Counted from the stretch's first letter, positions 48,501-58,072 are shown. The stretch is 64,000 bases of DNA from Ignavibacteria bacterium (GCA_016710985.1 JADJTX010000062.1:62001-126000), one strand, 5' to 3'. Numbers and translations are program-made. Notes: generated from the sequence alone by a model not told the origin.

Positions 48501-49897
48501 AATGGAACTTCGTTCTTTGTTACATCAACTGTTTATAATAAATCTCAAACTTCTGATCCGTCGCTCGCTACCAGACCGGTTCAGTACACAGAGTATTTTC
48601 CTGATTCGTCTGTTCAATGGCGGCACGAACAAATCAGTCTTCAGAATGTTGCCGGTGATTCAAGTGTGATCATAGGTTTCAGATCAAAGAGTGATTTCGG
48701 CAACAGGCAGTGGATTGACAATGTTATTGTCAGTGAAGCAAGTAATTTTAATTCACAAGCTGTTTCATCTCCGGGAGTTTATAATTTTGGAAATATTTCC
48801 ATTGATATGAATACTGTTGGATTGAGACCATCTGTTCCAAATGTATTTCTTGCAAACCAGCATTCAGGAATAAACAAATTCCCGGCAAACAGAAAAGGAA
48901 TTACAGGTAATTTTCGTGAAGAAGATGGTTATGTAAAAATTAATTCTGTTGCGGAATCAGATCGATCTTCAGGTAATGAGTTAACTGTAGTAAAATACCC
49001 TTATCATTATCCGGTTCCTTCAGATGCTGGTATAGTAATCTCTGCAAATGATTCTATTAATGGTGTAACTTCAGGTGACGGTTCGAGATTTACTCCGAAC
49101 AATGTATTACCGGAAGTTTATTTTACATCAAGTTATTCCGGTAATGATTATCTCGGATACGCAAATTATGATTTGAAAATTAATGTTTCGGGAATAAACT
49201 CAATAGATGATATCAATAAACTTTACATTTTAAAAAGAGCCGACAGAACGGGTTCATGGGAATGCCTGAATACAATTGTAAATGGTGATACTTTAACAGC
49301 TTTAGGATTAAATAATTTCAGTGACTTTTCGTTAGGATCTTATGAAAATCCTTCCATTAAATTAAACCTCACTTTGTTCATTGAAGGATTTTATAACAGT
49401 GTTTCAAATAATCAGATAAGCGATACTATGATAGTTTATTTGAGAGATTCAAGTTCTCCTTATTCGATGATTGATTCATCTAAAACCATTGTATCAGCAA
49501 GTGGTATTGCTTTTTCACAATTACAAATGCACTAAGTGGAAATTATTTTATTGTCATTTCTCACAGAAACAGTATAGAAACATGGAGCAGTTCAGGTGTT
49601 AATATGGATATAGATATTCCTGTAAATTATGATTTTTCAAGTTCAGCATCCCAGGCATTCGGAAACAATTTAAAGTTAGTTGACAGTTCACCACTTCGTT
49701 ATGCATTATTCAGCGGGACTGTGAATCAGGATATTAGTATTGATCTTACAGACGTTTTATTGGTTTATAATGAAGCAATAAGTTTTACAACCGGATATGT
49801 GAACACGGATGTCACCGGTGAGAATGTTACTGATCTTACCGATTTATTAATCACTTATAATAATTCAACTATGTTTATCAGTGTTATTACTCCTTAA
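45508..49897 (+). pseudogene. Parallel beta-helix protein with dockerin-like C-terminus (frameshifted)
   Basis: Signal peptide (MKILITLFNCSLLTNIFLSP), then a right-handed beta-helix region (about 45590-47730: GTPLIGLNGADYVKIDG, NNVITRCKILGS, NLISFCDIGPAGSN). A CARDB-like and MAM/jelly-roll-like region follows (about 47840-49340: FVETFSNLSNWS, RSKSDFGNRQWIDNV), then the sandwich (GFYNSVSNNQISDT; HRNSIETWS) and dockerin-like loops (TVNQDISIDLTD, DVTGENVTDLTD) ending FISVITP. Frames change several times: near 46265, 46510, 47200, 47460-47525, 47730-47838 and 49530. The largest open part is 47838-49535. It starts 39 nt after the NHL-like gene, so the two may be cotranscribed. Role: probably surface or extracellular; substrate unknown. 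Confidence 0.75.
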
Positions 49898-50005
49898 AAT
49901 TGATTTATGAATAAAACATAAGAGCAATTTTTTTTTTTTTCTCAGGCGTTGTTTTAATTGGATTCATTTCAGGAATCACTACAATTTTCAAAAAAACTAT
50001 ATAAA

Positions 50006-50119
50006 TAACAATGATTAGTTGACAGTTCTCCGATCCGATATGTTAATATAGTTGATCTGACTGATGTGCTGATCACTTATAATAATTCGGCGGCGTTTGT
50101 GGCGGCGGTGAAACCTTAG
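50006..50119 (+). pseudogene. Orphan 3' remnant of a dockerin-like module
   Basis: The DNA from 50018 encodes VDSSPIRYV fused directly to NIVDLTDVLITYNNS and then AAFVAAVKP with a stop. The first calcium loop is missing. The last 75 bp are almost identical to the end of the SBBP gene (37428-37493). It has no start codon or upstream gene body and is likely a recombination or deletion scar. Confidence 0.8.
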
Positions 50120-50133
50120 ATTCAGTTAAAAGA

Positions 50134-51568
50134 TTACGAAATTACTTTCTTCACAGCAACGACTATTAGCTGCAAAAGTTCTTCAGTTTTTTCAAGCAGC
50201 CAGTATTTTGTATTAAGATTATCACCGTCAATTTTATCTTTTAGCATATTTATTTTCATCTTTTCCGGCCGGTCTTTTAATTTACACAATGCACCTGTAT
50301 AGCCTATAAATCTGAAAATATTTTCCCGGGTGCTTTCAGAAACATATTTATTGTTTGAAGCAAAATGTTTGTAGGAATCCAGAGCATATATAAGTGATTC
50401 CGTTTCGCCAAGTTCATAGAGAAGCATTATTTGCAGATTCTTAATTTCATATTTGAAAGCAAGAATATCAAAATTAATTCTGTTAACTGATTCAAGTGCC
50501 TTTCCGAATTCACCTTTTGCAAAATGATAGTATGCATTTCCGTACAGGATCATATTTTCACGGGCAGATGGTTTGAGCAGATGCAGATATGAACCAATAA
50601 ATTCATTCAGAAAATTAAAATCTTTCGCCATTGCAGCCAGTCTTATCCCGAGAGAATATTTACGGATAGAGATCGAACCTGAATAATCTGTTAACAAATT
50701 TTTTTTATGCTGTAATTTCATTATTTCATTAAATTCAAATGGTTTGTTTTTTATTGCTGTATTGTAAGAAAGCGATGTCCAGAGACATGCAAACAAATTT
50801 TTTCTTTCAGTATCGTCCAGTAAATGATCATTTTCAAGAAAACTTATTTTAAATTTATAAAAACTTTGAGGATTGTTTATTACTGAGAGCGCTGTATACA
50901 TTTCATAAAAAACATTTATGATCTTATGGTCTTTAGGAGAATTATTCCTTATAGATTCAAGTATGAGATCAATGTTTAAGTCTTTTGATTTGATAATTTT
51001 TCTGCCGCCAAATTATTATAAATTTTAAAAGGAAATTAAAAAATTATATATCATATATTCGGATATTTCATAAACATTTGAATTGATTTTAATATCCGTG
51101 TTTCCCGTTGCAGTTTCCAAACTCCATTTTAATTCGCATAATCTTAAATATCTGTCTGCGCTGCCTTTTGAATTAATTACTCCTTCCTCAAGTGATTTAT
51201 ACTTTGAGAATGATAACTTGCTCAGATCCCTGTCTGATAAACTATAGAATAATTGTAATCCTCTTTTCATATTTATTATCAGCTTACATTTCCTCTTCCA
51301 GAAATCTTTCAAGCAGCTGATTCAGATCATATATAAGATTTTTCATTACACCGTAATTGTAATCTTTGCCCGGATATAAATTTTTCCAGACAATCTCCCT
51401 TGACAGATTTTTATTTTTAAACTCCGGATAATGTTGTTTTATATTGTCCCATAATTTAATGACAGTATTTTTTTTGTTAAAATAAGGAGAGACAACAAAG
51501 TCTCCGAAACTCTTAAGGTCTTCTTTTGAAAAAGTCTTCAGAATGTCAGTTAATATAGTATTGATCAT
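50134..51568 (-). pseudogene. TPR-like helical protein, divergent-partner family (frameshifted)
   Basis: The N-terminal signature lies in the first frame (51568-51284): ILTDILKTFSKEDLKSFGDF, VSPYFNKKNT, KQHYPEFKN, KNLYPGKDYNYG. Frames then shift near 51290 and around 50901-51060. The TPR-like C-terminal part is open from 50901 to 50134 (NAYYHFAKGEFGKALESV; YALDSYKHFASNNKYVSEST). It is divergent from the FG-GAP gene starting at 51730 with a 161-bp spacer. Confidence 0.78.
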
Positions 51569-51663
51569 AAGGTGTAATTTAAAATTTATTGCTAAACTGT
51601 AATATAAGTGTAATAATCACATAAAAAAGGTAAGTCTTAAGGTGAAATTCAATGAATAGTTTC

Positions 51664-51694
51664 TTTGACCGCTTTAGCAATTATGATTATTTTA
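51664..51694 (+). promoter_or_regulatory. Candidate promoter of the FG-GAP gene at 51730
   Basis: TTTG at 51664-51667, a 20-nt gap, then TATTTTA at 51688-51694, near the -7 consensus but lacking its G. It has a TTTCTTTG context like the other sites. Confidence 0.3.
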
Positions 51695-51729
51695 CATGAA
51701 AATATTAATCAAAATAAAAATTAAATTTT

Positions 51730-54700
51730 ATGAAAATGAAATATATAATGATTGTGACAGTTGGGTTGGTTTTTCTGTTTGTTCAAAACCTGAATGCAAA
51801 CCTGCTAAGGTCTGAAGTGAATATAGCTAAGATTTCTGAAGATGTACACTCCAAACACTCCAACTCCAAACACTCAACACTCAAAGAGCGATTCTTTACC
51901 TGAAGGTTTTACTGATGATGTCATCAGGACCTTACGCGATGAAAATGGAAAGAAAATATTTACTGATGATGAAGGCGATGCTTTACAGCAGAGAACATTC
52001 AATGGAGCTGCTGCTCTTGATCTATATGGATTCAGTGTCTCTTCAGCAGGCGATGTCAACAGCGACGGATATGATGACATGATAATTGGTGCGTTTGGAA
52101 ATGATGCTGCAGGGGCAGAAGCAGGCAGAGCTTATATTTACTTTGGAGGGATCAATGTAAACAGTATTGCGGATGTCGTTTTATCAGGTGATGGAGCGAA
52201 CAGTAATTTCGGTATATCGGTCTCTGAAGCCGGTGATGTAAATGGTGACGGCTTTTCAGATGTGATAGTGGGAGCAAGCAAATACAACTCCTCAACGGGC
52301 CGCGCATACATTTATTACGGCGGGTCTCCGATGAACAATGTTGCAGATGTTACACTGACGGGTGAAGCCATAAATAATTTATTCGGATATTCAGTTTCCT
52401 CAGCCGGTGATGCAAATGGCGACGGCTATCCGGATGTATTGGTTGGTGCTTACATTTATGCATCTTCTAAAGGACGCGCTTATATATTTTACGGAGGGAC
52501 TTCAATGGATAATGTTTCAGATGTTGTATTTACTGGTGAGGCAACAAACAACTATTTTGGAAAATCTGTGTCCTCTGCAGGTGACTTAAACAGTGACGGA
52601 TACTCTGATATAGTTATTGGTGCAAGCAGATACAGCAATTATACGGGCCGCGCTTACGTTTATTACGGAAGTTCATCAATGGATAATACAGCTGATCTGA
52701 CATTTGATGCAGAAGACGAATTTAATAGTCTTGGTATTTCAGTTTCCTCAGCGGAGGATGTGAACGGCGATGGCTATTCTGATTTAATAATAGGTGCTGA
52801 TGGATACAACTCGGGTACCGGCAGGGCATATGTATATTACGGAAGTTCATCAATGGATAACTCAGCTGATGTAATTATGACCGGTGAGACAACCACTAAT
52901 AGTCTCGGAGGTTCAGTTTCCAATGCAGGAGATGTAAACGGAGATGGTTATTCTGATGTATTGATCGGAGCGTACAATCATAACAGCGCAACAGGAAAGT
53001 ATATGTTTATTACGGAGGTACATCAATGAACAATACAGCCGATCTGTCAATGACAGGTGAAGCTTCATTTTCTAATTTTGGAAACACGGTTTCCAAAGCC
53101 GGTGATATGAATGGTGACGGATATTCTGATCTGATAACCGGATCTCACAATTTTAACAGTCAGACAGGCAAATCATATTTGTATATGTATGGTATGAACG
53201 GAACATTGATTTCTGAAATTAACATGAACGGTATTGCAATATTGCATGAAGTAGGTGCTTCAGTTTCGTCCGCGGGAGATGTAAACGGCGATGGTTATGA
53301 TGATGTTATTATTGGCGCGCCTTACACTGCAGGCGCCGGTTTTGGCGGAGATGCTTATATTTTTTTCGGCGGGTTAAATATGGATAATATTGCTGACGTT
53401 TCTCTCGGAGGAGAAGCAGCCAACAATCGTTTTGGAACTTCAGTTTCAACCGCAGGGGATGTAAACGGTGACGGTTATTCCGATGTAATTGTCGGTGCGT
53501 GGACTTACAGTTCTCAAAGAGGAAGAGCGTATATTTATTACGGAGGTGCAAGCATGAACAGTACCGCGGATGTAATAATGACCGGTGCCTCTCCAAGTAA
53601 TAATTTGGGAATTTCGGTTTCATCCGCAGGAGATTTAAACGCAGACGGTTATTCAGATGTATTCATCGGAGCAGACGGGTATAGCGCTTATACAGGTTTG
53701 GCATATGTCTATTACGGTGGAGCAAGTATGAATAATGTTGCAGATGTCATAATGATAGGGGAAAATTCAAATAATCATTTTGGCTATTCAGTATCAGAAG
53801 CAGGGGATTTAAACGGTGACGGATATTCGGATGTAATTGCCGGCGCTTATGGTAACAACACTAATAAAGGAAAGACATATATTTATTTCGGAGGAAGCAG
53901 TATGGATAACGCAGCGGATGTGACAATGGAAGGCGGTGCAATTGATGATGTATTTGGTTTTTCCGTTTCAGAAGCAGGAGATGTAAATGGAGACGGATTT
54001 TCAGATGCAATTATCGGCTCTTACGGTTACAACTCGGTTACAGGAAAGGCATATATTTTTTATGGCGGATTATATATGAATAATATTGCAGATGTAACAA
54101 TGACAGGTGAAACAACAATAAATAGTTTTGGCATTTCAGTATCTTCTGCAGGTGACGTAAACAGGGACGGATATTCAGATGTAATTGTAGGAGCTTCAAG
54201 CTATAACACATATAACGGAAGAGCATTTATATTTTATGGCAGTCCTGCAATGAACAATACAGAAGATATAGTGATCACAGGTGAAGGAATAAATACTCAA
54301 TTTGGAAAATCGGTATCATCTGCCGGAGATCTGAACGGAGACGGTACTCCTGATCTGATTATCGGTGCGCCTTACACTAATAATTTTACGGGAAAGAGTT
54401 TCATTTATTTTAATTCTTCCCCTAATGTACATCCTAATATTTTAGCAGTAAAAGATGTTGCGGGTGATCAGGGCGGATATGTTAACTTAAAATTTGCAAG
54501 AAGCGCTTTTGATGTTCCACTGAGTGAGATTGGTGGTGTCAGCTATCAGATTGAAAGAAGTGTGCCTCCTAATATGAGTGGCTATCAGTGGATTTCCGTT
54601 GCAACAGTTTCAGGGATACACAATACTGTCTATACCGCAGAACTTCATACACCACTTGATTCAACTCCATCCGGAAACAATACTTATTTCTTCAGAATAA

Positions 54701-55581
54701 CAGCCATGTCAAATTCTTTCGGAACAATCTGGCGCTCAAACATTTTAAGCGGTTACAGTATTGATAATCTCGCTCCTCTCCCTCCGGTAAATCTGATTGC
54801 ATCATTATCAGGAAATTCAGTCAGTCTCAACTGGAATCAAAATTCTGAAAATGACCTGAAGCAATATATAATTTTCCGCAACAGTATTCAGATAGGGACA
54901 TCAAGTGTATTAAATTTTACTGATAATTCGTATTCATCAGATTCTTCTTTTATTTATAGAATAGCGGCTGAGGATGTTCACGGAAACATAAGCGGTCTGT
55001 CAAATCCGGCTAATGTTAATCTGACTTTTTCAACAATAAATATCAAAGTTATTCCCCAAGGATTTTATAATTCTTCCACTGAACAATTGAATATGCAGGA
55101 TACTGTCAGAGCATTTCTTTGTTCAAATGTTTCTTCATTTATTAAAATTGACTCAGCAATAACCGTAATAGATCCTCTTTCCTTTACAGGCTCATTTAAA
55201 TTTTTCAATGCTCCTGCCGGAACATATTACATTGTAATTAAACACAGAAACACGATTGAGACCTGGAGTAAAACCGGAGGAGAGTTATTTGCTGCGGGAA
55301 CGACGATGAATTATGATTTCACAACAAGTTCGTCGCAGGCATTCGGAAACAATGTTGTCCCGGCAGATGAATCTCCGTTGAGATACGCGATCTTCAGCGG
55401 AGATGTAAATCAGAACGGTGCAGTAGATCTCAATGATGTATTATCAGTTTACAATGCTGCAACAGGTTTTTCCACAGGTTATGTTGTCAATGATGTTAAC
55501 GGGGACAATACAGTTGACCTTAATGATGTGCTGATCACTTATAATAATTCAGCGGGGTTTGTTTCTGCGGTGAAACCGTAA
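51730..55581 (+). CDS. FG-GAP double-propeller protein with FnIII and dockerin-like C-terminus; frameshift in a heptamer tract
   Basis: About 1,283 aa. Start ATG 51730 gives a signal peptide (MKMKYIMIVTVGLVFLFVQ). The frame closes at TGA 51901-51903. The mature part is in the next frame from about 51842, so the change falls in a degenerate heptamer tract (51846-51888); removing one 7-bp unit would restore the frame. Then come exactly 14 FG-GAP blades of a second subtype (GRAYIYYGG.SMNN.ADV between blades), with a single-base loss near 53000 (GGAAAGTATATG; expected GKVYVYYGG). FnIII-like domains (about 54430-55020), the sandwich (HRNTIETWS) and dockerin-like loops (DVNQNGAVDLND, DVNGDNTVDLND) end FVSAVKP. 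It lacks the YPITIDPLS domain of the other FG-GAP genes. Divergent from the helical-family gene at 50.1 kb. Confidence 0.85.
51846..51888 (+). repeat. Heptamer tract at the frameshift of the FG-GAP gene
   Basis: Units close to ACTCCAA (ACTCCAAACACTCCAACTCC and onward) lie between the signal peptide and the first blade. The signal frame and the mature frame differ by +1 across the tract, which equals one 7-bp unit modulo 3. Confidence 0.75.
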
Positions 55582-55680
55582 AACAATTACAGATTACAGA
55601 TTACAGATTACAGATTACAGATTACAGATTACAGATTACAGATTACAGATTACAGATTACAGATTACAGATTGCAGATTA
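55582..55680. repeat. Heptanucleotide repeat (GATTACA)
   Basis: About 13 nearly perfect ATTACAG units begin directly after the TAA stop and end in ATTGCAG. The unit is the same as the left arm of the CAGATTGCAAATATT terminators, but no right arm follows. Confidence 0.95.
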
Positions 55681-55710
55681 TGATTAACATTAATTTGATC
55701 AATTTTCACC

Positions 55711-55910
55711 TGCCGCTGTTGGTGTTTCAAAAAATTTGCATTAAGAAATTATAATCTGTTTAAAATGCATGTGCAAATTTTTTGAGCACCAACAGCCGAT
55801 TCACTCTAAGTTATCGTTTGAGTGTTGCTGTTGGTGACCCAAAAGTTTGCTTAACTGTTGTCACTTAATTGTTAGTATTAACTGCAAACTTTTGGGAACA
55901 CCAACAGCGG
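55711..55910. repeat. Tandem inverted-repeat (MITE-like) array
   Basis: Four related arms lie in 200 bp. GCTGTTGGTG...TTTGCA (55715-55740) pairs with TGCAAATTTTTTGAG...CAACAGC (55772-55796). GCTGTTGGTGACCCAAAAG (from 55827) pairs with its complement ending at 55908. The outermost arms also match each other (CCGCTGTTGGTGTT and AACACCAACAGCGG). No ORF. A related stem lies at 56724-56795, on the other side of the toxin-antitoxin genes. Confidence 0.75.
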
Positions 55911-56047
55911 CGGGAGAAATAAATATTTTTGGTTTTCAATAATTTATTTTACCTTTTAGGCTATTGACGTCACAAATTCAAAAATGGAAATCCTATTTGA
56001 TGAGATTTTAAGGAATATTATTGTTAATTTTTATTTGAGGATATGAT

Positions 56048-56509
56048 ATGAAAAAGACTAAGATATATCTTGATACTTCGGTAATTGGCGGATGTTTCGA
56101 TGAAGAATTTTCGGAAGACTCTATTCATTTAATAGAACAAATAATAACAGGTGATAGAATTGGTGTTATTTCGGATATTACTGAAAATGAAGTTTCGAAA
56201 GCTCCGGCAAAAGTGAGAGATCATTTTGACAGTTACAAACAAATTCTTGAAATATTAAAAACAAATTCGCAGGTTGAAGATCTGGCAGGTATATATTTAA
56301 AAGAGAAAATAGTGAATGAAAAATTTAGGAATGATTGTTTACATATTGCCTACAGTACTGTTTTCCAAATTGATTTATTAGTGAGCTGGAACTTCCGGCA
56401 TATTGTAAACTATGATAAAATAATCAGATTCAATTCTGTAAATCTTAAAAACGGTTATCAACCACTTCAAATTTATTCTCCCAGGGAGGTTATAAAACAA
56501 AATGATTAA
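56048..56509 (+). CDS. PIN-domain protein, probable VapC-like toxin (153 aa)
   Basis: A short PIN domain: the first acidic residue is in IYLDTSVIGG (Asp9), a second is near Glu48 (ENEVSKAP), a third is Asp96 (RNDCLHIAY), and the typical SWNFRHIVN segment is near residue 114. PIN toxins are Mg-dependent RNases that cut tRNA, rRNA or mRNA. The full family length is present. The gene overlaps the downstream small gene by 8 bp, the order toxin-antitoxin. Start ATG 56048 is the only one before the catalytic Asp. The family assignment is strong; activity is inferred. Confidence 0.82.
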   Translation: MKKTKIYLDTSVIGGCFDEEFSEDSIHLIEQIITGDRIGVISDITENEVSKAPAKVRDHFDSYKQILEILKTNSQVEDLAGIYLKEKIVNEKFRNDCLHIAYSTVFQIDLLVSWNFRHIVNYDKIIRFNSVNLKNGYQPLQIYSPREVIKQND

Positions 56510-56675
56510 AGAAAAAAAACAAACAAAAAAAGTTAAATCTGAAGTAAATAAAGCAATACCTATAAAAGGTTTTAAGTCAGTAGAATGGGTAAGGAAAGTT
56601 CGCGATGAAATGTATGAAAAGAATAAAGGCTTGACTATGAAAGAATATGTAAAGAAAGTATCTGAAAAAAAATGA
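56502..56675 (+). CDS. Small basic protein, probable antitoxin of the PIN toxin (57 aa)
   Basis: ATG 56502 overlaps the PIN stop. The 57-aa product is Lys-rich at the N-terminus and ends in a helical part, FKSVEWVRKVRDEMYEKNKG then LTMKEYVKKVSEKK. This resembles the short partners (VEMxRKIRDEIYE type) found next to PIN genes in Bacteroidota. An unusually good Shine-Dalgarno-like GGGAGGT lies 12 nt upstream, inside the PIN gene, which fits tuned antitoxin expression. The antitoxin call rests on context and this resemblance. Confidence 0.65.
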   Translation: MIKEKKQTKKVKSEVNKAIPIKGFKSVEWVRKVRDEMYEKNKGLTMKEYVKKVSEKK

Positions 56676-56723
56676 GGTTTAAGTTATTAAGTCAAATATT
56701 CTTCTGTAAAGAATTTTCCCGCC

Positions 56724-56795
56724 GCTGTCGGTCTTAGACTGCCTTTAAGAATAACCAATCCTGTTTGCATTCATTCAGCAGGCGAGACCAACAGC
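56724..56795. repeat. Inverted repeat related to the 55.7-kb array
   Basis: GCTGTCGGTCT (56724-56734) pairs with AGACCAACAGC (56785-56795) with one mismatch. It is preceded by CCCGCC and shares the CCGCTGT.GGT word with 55713-55722. Confidence 0.55.
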
Positions 56796-57332
56796 ACTTT
56801 GCCGGTATTAAGAATTAAAAAATTTCATAAGCAATAAATTCTGCTACATTTAATCCTGAATCCCATATCCGGGGATTTACATTAAGAAGAGTTTTTCGAA
56901 AGAAAACTTAATTTGAAATTACAATAAACATTCGACAAAGAATCCCAAATTCCCGGACATTTTACCCAAAATAGAACTTACCAAAAATCCGGTTTTAACA
57001 ATTTTTCAAAAAATAAAAACTCAACTTTTTGAAAAATATTATTTATCCTTCCTGTCAGTAAAGTTAGCACATGGCTCCAGCCCTTATTATACAGGCATTT
57101 TACGACATCTGTAATTCGCAAAAGGATATTTTATCTCCTTACTCAGCTTCAATTTTATAAACCTTCGTTTTCACAAATCAACTTTTTTACCATTTGACAA
57201 TCCGCAGGAAAATACATATGTTCGCATTGAATTAATTCAATTCAGACTTAAGTCACTATTTCCGACAGTTCTTTGATATTAAAGTAAAAATGCATTTTTA
57301 AATTTCTAAGGTACTGTTTTGAATCCGGTAAA
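56796..57332. other. Intergenic stretch with no gene recognised
   Basis: AT-rich, no convincing ORF on either strand, stop-rich in all frames. A TTCTTTG word (57267) may be a promoter piece. Confidence 0.5.
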
Positions 57333-57393
57333 GCCCACTCGCGGGCCCCCGCGGGGTCCTTTGCTCGCCTTTGGCGGGGGTCGGGCGCGCCTT
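57333..57393. other. Short GC-rich patch in AT-rich DNA
   Basis: Sixty bases of mostly G and C (CGCGGGCCCCCGCGGGG, then GGCGGGGGTCGGGCGCGCC) with self-complementary pieces, about 60 bp before a small gene. It is unlike anything else in the window. It may be a dispersed repeat or part of a leader. Confidence 0.5.
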
Positions 57394-57453
57394 TTAAGCT
57401 CTGTTTCCGTTTAAATTTGAAAAATTATTTGTTAAAATTTAAACAAAACTAAA

Positions 57454-57603
57454 ATGGTAAAATACATTGAATCCGTGATCAGCCGGCTTAGATCGCTGAA
57501 AACCGGAATGGAAAATAATACGTCCCTGTGGAACGGACTGCCGGAAACTCCGGCTGCAGTTCAGGCAAAAATTGATGAACTGATCTCAAAGGAAAACAAA
57601 TGA
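57454..57603 (+). CDS. N-terminal part of a small FnIII-like protein (49 aa) or coupled small ORF
   Basis: MVKYIESVISRLRSLKTGME, then LWNGLPETPAAVQAKIDELI, to a TGA that overlaps the next ATG (ATGA, 57600-57603). The segment looks like the helical N-terminal part of the downstream protein; GLP..P..VQAKIDELI is a domain-like helix start. A single-base indel may have split one gene, or the two may be translationally coupled. Confidence 0.55.
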   Translation: MVKYIESVISRLRSLKTGMENNTSLWNGLPETPAAVQAKIDELISKENK

Positions 57604-58070
57604 ACGACGCTCAGAATGATCTGAAAGTAAGAATATCCGAATCACACACGATGAGTGACATTGCAGAGAAATATGCGGATAAGCTCGAAGCCCTTGCAAC
57701 CGGGCTTCACAGTGAAACACCCGAAAGGCTTACCGAATATAATGTCACTCCAAGGAAAAAGGGAACGTCACTTCCAAAACCGACAAAAGTAATAATTCCT
57801 GTACTGGAAGATGACACGGACGGAGTGGGATTCATTATTTATACTCAGGCTGATGCAGACGCTTCGAATTATCAGTGGTTTAAAGGTGCAGGCTCGGATA
57901 CAAAGAATGTAAGTACGGTTCCTGAACTTCAGCCGTTTAAGATAACGTCGAAAATATCTTTTATAGATGATGATGTGGAGAAAGGTGTGCGATACTTTTA
58001 TAAGGTTCAGGCATTTAATGCGCACGGAGCCGGTCCGATGAGCGAGGCGGTAAGCAGGGTGCAACAGTAA
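57600..58070 (+). CDS. Small protein with FnIII-like domain (156 aa)
   Basis: Residues 1-60 are helical (SDIAEKYADKLEALATGL). Residues about 62-155 have the fibronectin type III pattern (GFIIYTQADADASNYQWFKG, then GVRYFYKVQAFNAHGAGPMS). No signal peptide. Probably one protein with the preceding 49 codons, which would give about 205 aa. A terminator follows at 58137. Function unknown. Confidence 0.7.
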   Translation: MNDAQNDLKVRISESHTMSDIAEKYADKLEALATGLHSETPERLTEYNVTPRKKGTSLPKPTKVIIPVLEDDTDGVGFIIYTQADADASNYQWFKGAGSDTKNVSTVPELQPFKITSKISFIDDDVEKGVRYFYKVQAFNAHGAGPMSEAVSRVQQ

Positions 58071-58072
58071 AC

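Noticed and set aside
44800..55581. Type IX secretion C-terminal sorting domain on the surface proteins
   Set aside because: The ends are calcium-loop pairs with FVAVVKP-like tails; no T9SS type A/B motif pattern is seen.
56676..57453. A gene in the long gap after the antitoxin
   Set aside because: All six frames are stop-rich and no start with coding-like composition is present before 57454.
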